A stretch of DNA of 64,000 nucleotides from JBGMEA01 sp041447245 (lineage in GTDB: Bacteria; Bacillota; Clostridia; Eubacteriales; Anaerofustaceae), in assembly GCA_041447245.1 (NCBI GenBank), contig JBGMEA010000019.1, forward strand, positions 14,354 through 78,353, in the 5' to 3' direction. The notes beneath the pieces were generated by a model that was not told the DNA's origin, ran no database searches, and saw only the letters and a program-made list of their open reading frames with translations. The first letter of the stretch is position 1. Each line of letters starts with the position of its first letter. A program made the translations under genes and the position numbers. Below, in pieces: positions 63,589-64,000 of this stretch.

Positions 63589-63882
63589 TCATTCGATTCC
63601 GAAATATTCTTTCAAAATTCGGTTCATCTGATCTTCGGACTCTATTGATATTTCGGTCACGTCCTCGCGGTCAGTCAGTTTCATCTGACGATCAAATACG
63701 GTAATACGTCCCGACCGAGTCGGAATCATCAGCATGGGAACTTTGGTGAAAATCGAATCGGGATGGGTGGACGTAAAATAATTAGACAATTCATAGTCCG
63801 CTCTTGAAGACGGTTCCAGAGTGAATCCGTATATGTTTTTATACGATCCATCAATCACACATTGATATGCAAACCCGGTAGA
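63589..63882 (-). pseudogene. Arylamine N-acetyltransferase C-terminal remnant
   Basis: The last ~97 codons of an arylamine N-acetyltransferase (NAT): KNIYGFTLEPSSRADYELSNY then STHPDSIF, PTRSGRITVFDR. NAT proteins are about 250-280 residues, so the catalytic Cys, His and Asp part is gone. Reading upstream in frame, the NAT-like sequence runs to about 63877 and then meets stop codons at 63883-63888, where an IS30-like end begins. Cut by insertion; the terminator is kept. A GTG at 63858 opens an 89-codon frame that is unlikely to be a working protein. Confidence 0.82.
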
Positions 63883-64000
63883 TTATCATAGCAAGTGCAA
63901 CATAAAAGATAGCTCAAAGCAGAAAACTCCAGTAAGATAAAGGTGAGAAAACCAATCTTAAAAAGGAGAGAGTGCCATGAGCTACCACCATCTTAGCATA
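63877..64000 (+). mobile_element. IS30-like element, left end (partial)
   Basis: GGTAGATTATC (63877-63887) followed by AGTGCAAC (63894-63901) resembles IS30-family terminal inverted repeats, and a transposase starts 100 bases inside. The element continues beyond the window. Exact end and any target duplication need the other side. Confidence 0.75.
63977..64000 (+). CDS. IS30-family transposase (N-terminal 8 codons)
   Basis: Only MSYHHLSI is in the window; this is the usual opening of IS30-family transposases (MSYHHLTIEER). AAGGAGA lies eight bases before the ATG. Catalytic DDE residues are outside the window. Confidence 0.7.

Overview
The window looks like chromosome of a low-to-moderate GC Bacillota (Gram-positive, Clostridia/Erysipelotrichia-like), probably motile and mainly anaerobic. 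The grounds are a V/A-type ATPase operon ending A-B-D, AGGAGG-type ribosome binding sites, housekeeping promoters close to TTGACA-17-TATAAT, many intrinsic terminators, a CIRCE element, a rubrerythrin, a ferritin-like protein, several 4Fe-4S proteins and two methyl-accepting chemotaxis proteins. I see no rRNA, tRNA or CRISPR array. Exact taxonomy cannot be read from this sequence.

Layout. 1-3217 (+): 3' end of the V-ATPase operon. 3350-8053 (-): a CBS protein, then a translationally coupled five-gene operon of three related metallo-beta-lactamase-fold hydrolases (one fused to flavodoxin and ferredoxin modules), a VOC protein and an acetyltransferase. 8383-14659: a zinc-ribbon-like protein, envelope glycan genes (phosphodiester-glycosidase-like, GT2-GtrA fusion), four more GNAT acetyltransferases, a ferritin-like protein and YjbQ. 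14780-20325: Rieske oxygenase plus Fe-S aldo/keto reductase, an EAL-CBS-GGDEF protein, a thioesterase and a YgiD-like dioxygenase. 20444-28284: MgtA-type ATPase, PAS-GGDEF, CbiZ with a QueG-like protein, a D-2-hydroxyacid dehydrogenase, GtrA. 28510-33745: an MMPL exporter, its secreted partner and a two-component system. 33859-42879: an alpha/beta hydrolase, a 1672-residue Ig-repeat surface protein and two membrane diguanylate cyclases beside it.

43057-63471: rubrerythrin behind a promoter with an operator-like dyad, a third membrane diguanylate cyclase, a Rieske/ferredoxin pair, HtpG under CIRCE control, two chemoreceptors, a YidC-like protein, radical SAM, VTT membrane protein, PIN-domain protein, Mbeg1-like hydrolase, a cation efflux gene with a NiCo-type riboswitch and attenuator, citrate synthase, and a PAS-GGDEF-HD-GYP protein. 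The right end holds the C-terminal remnant of an arylamine N-acetyltransferase cut by an IS30-like element whose transposase begins at the window edge.

Themes: six GGDEF proteins (with one EAL and one HD-GYP) in 64 kb, clustered near the surface protein and chemoreceptors, suggest c-di-GMP control of attachment versus motility. Oxygen and metal defence recurs (rubrerythrin, ferritin-like, flavodiiron-like fusion, CDF, MgtA). Most start sites were chosen from ribosome binding sites, gene overlaps and paralogue alignment; family assignments are from recognised motifs, without database searches.
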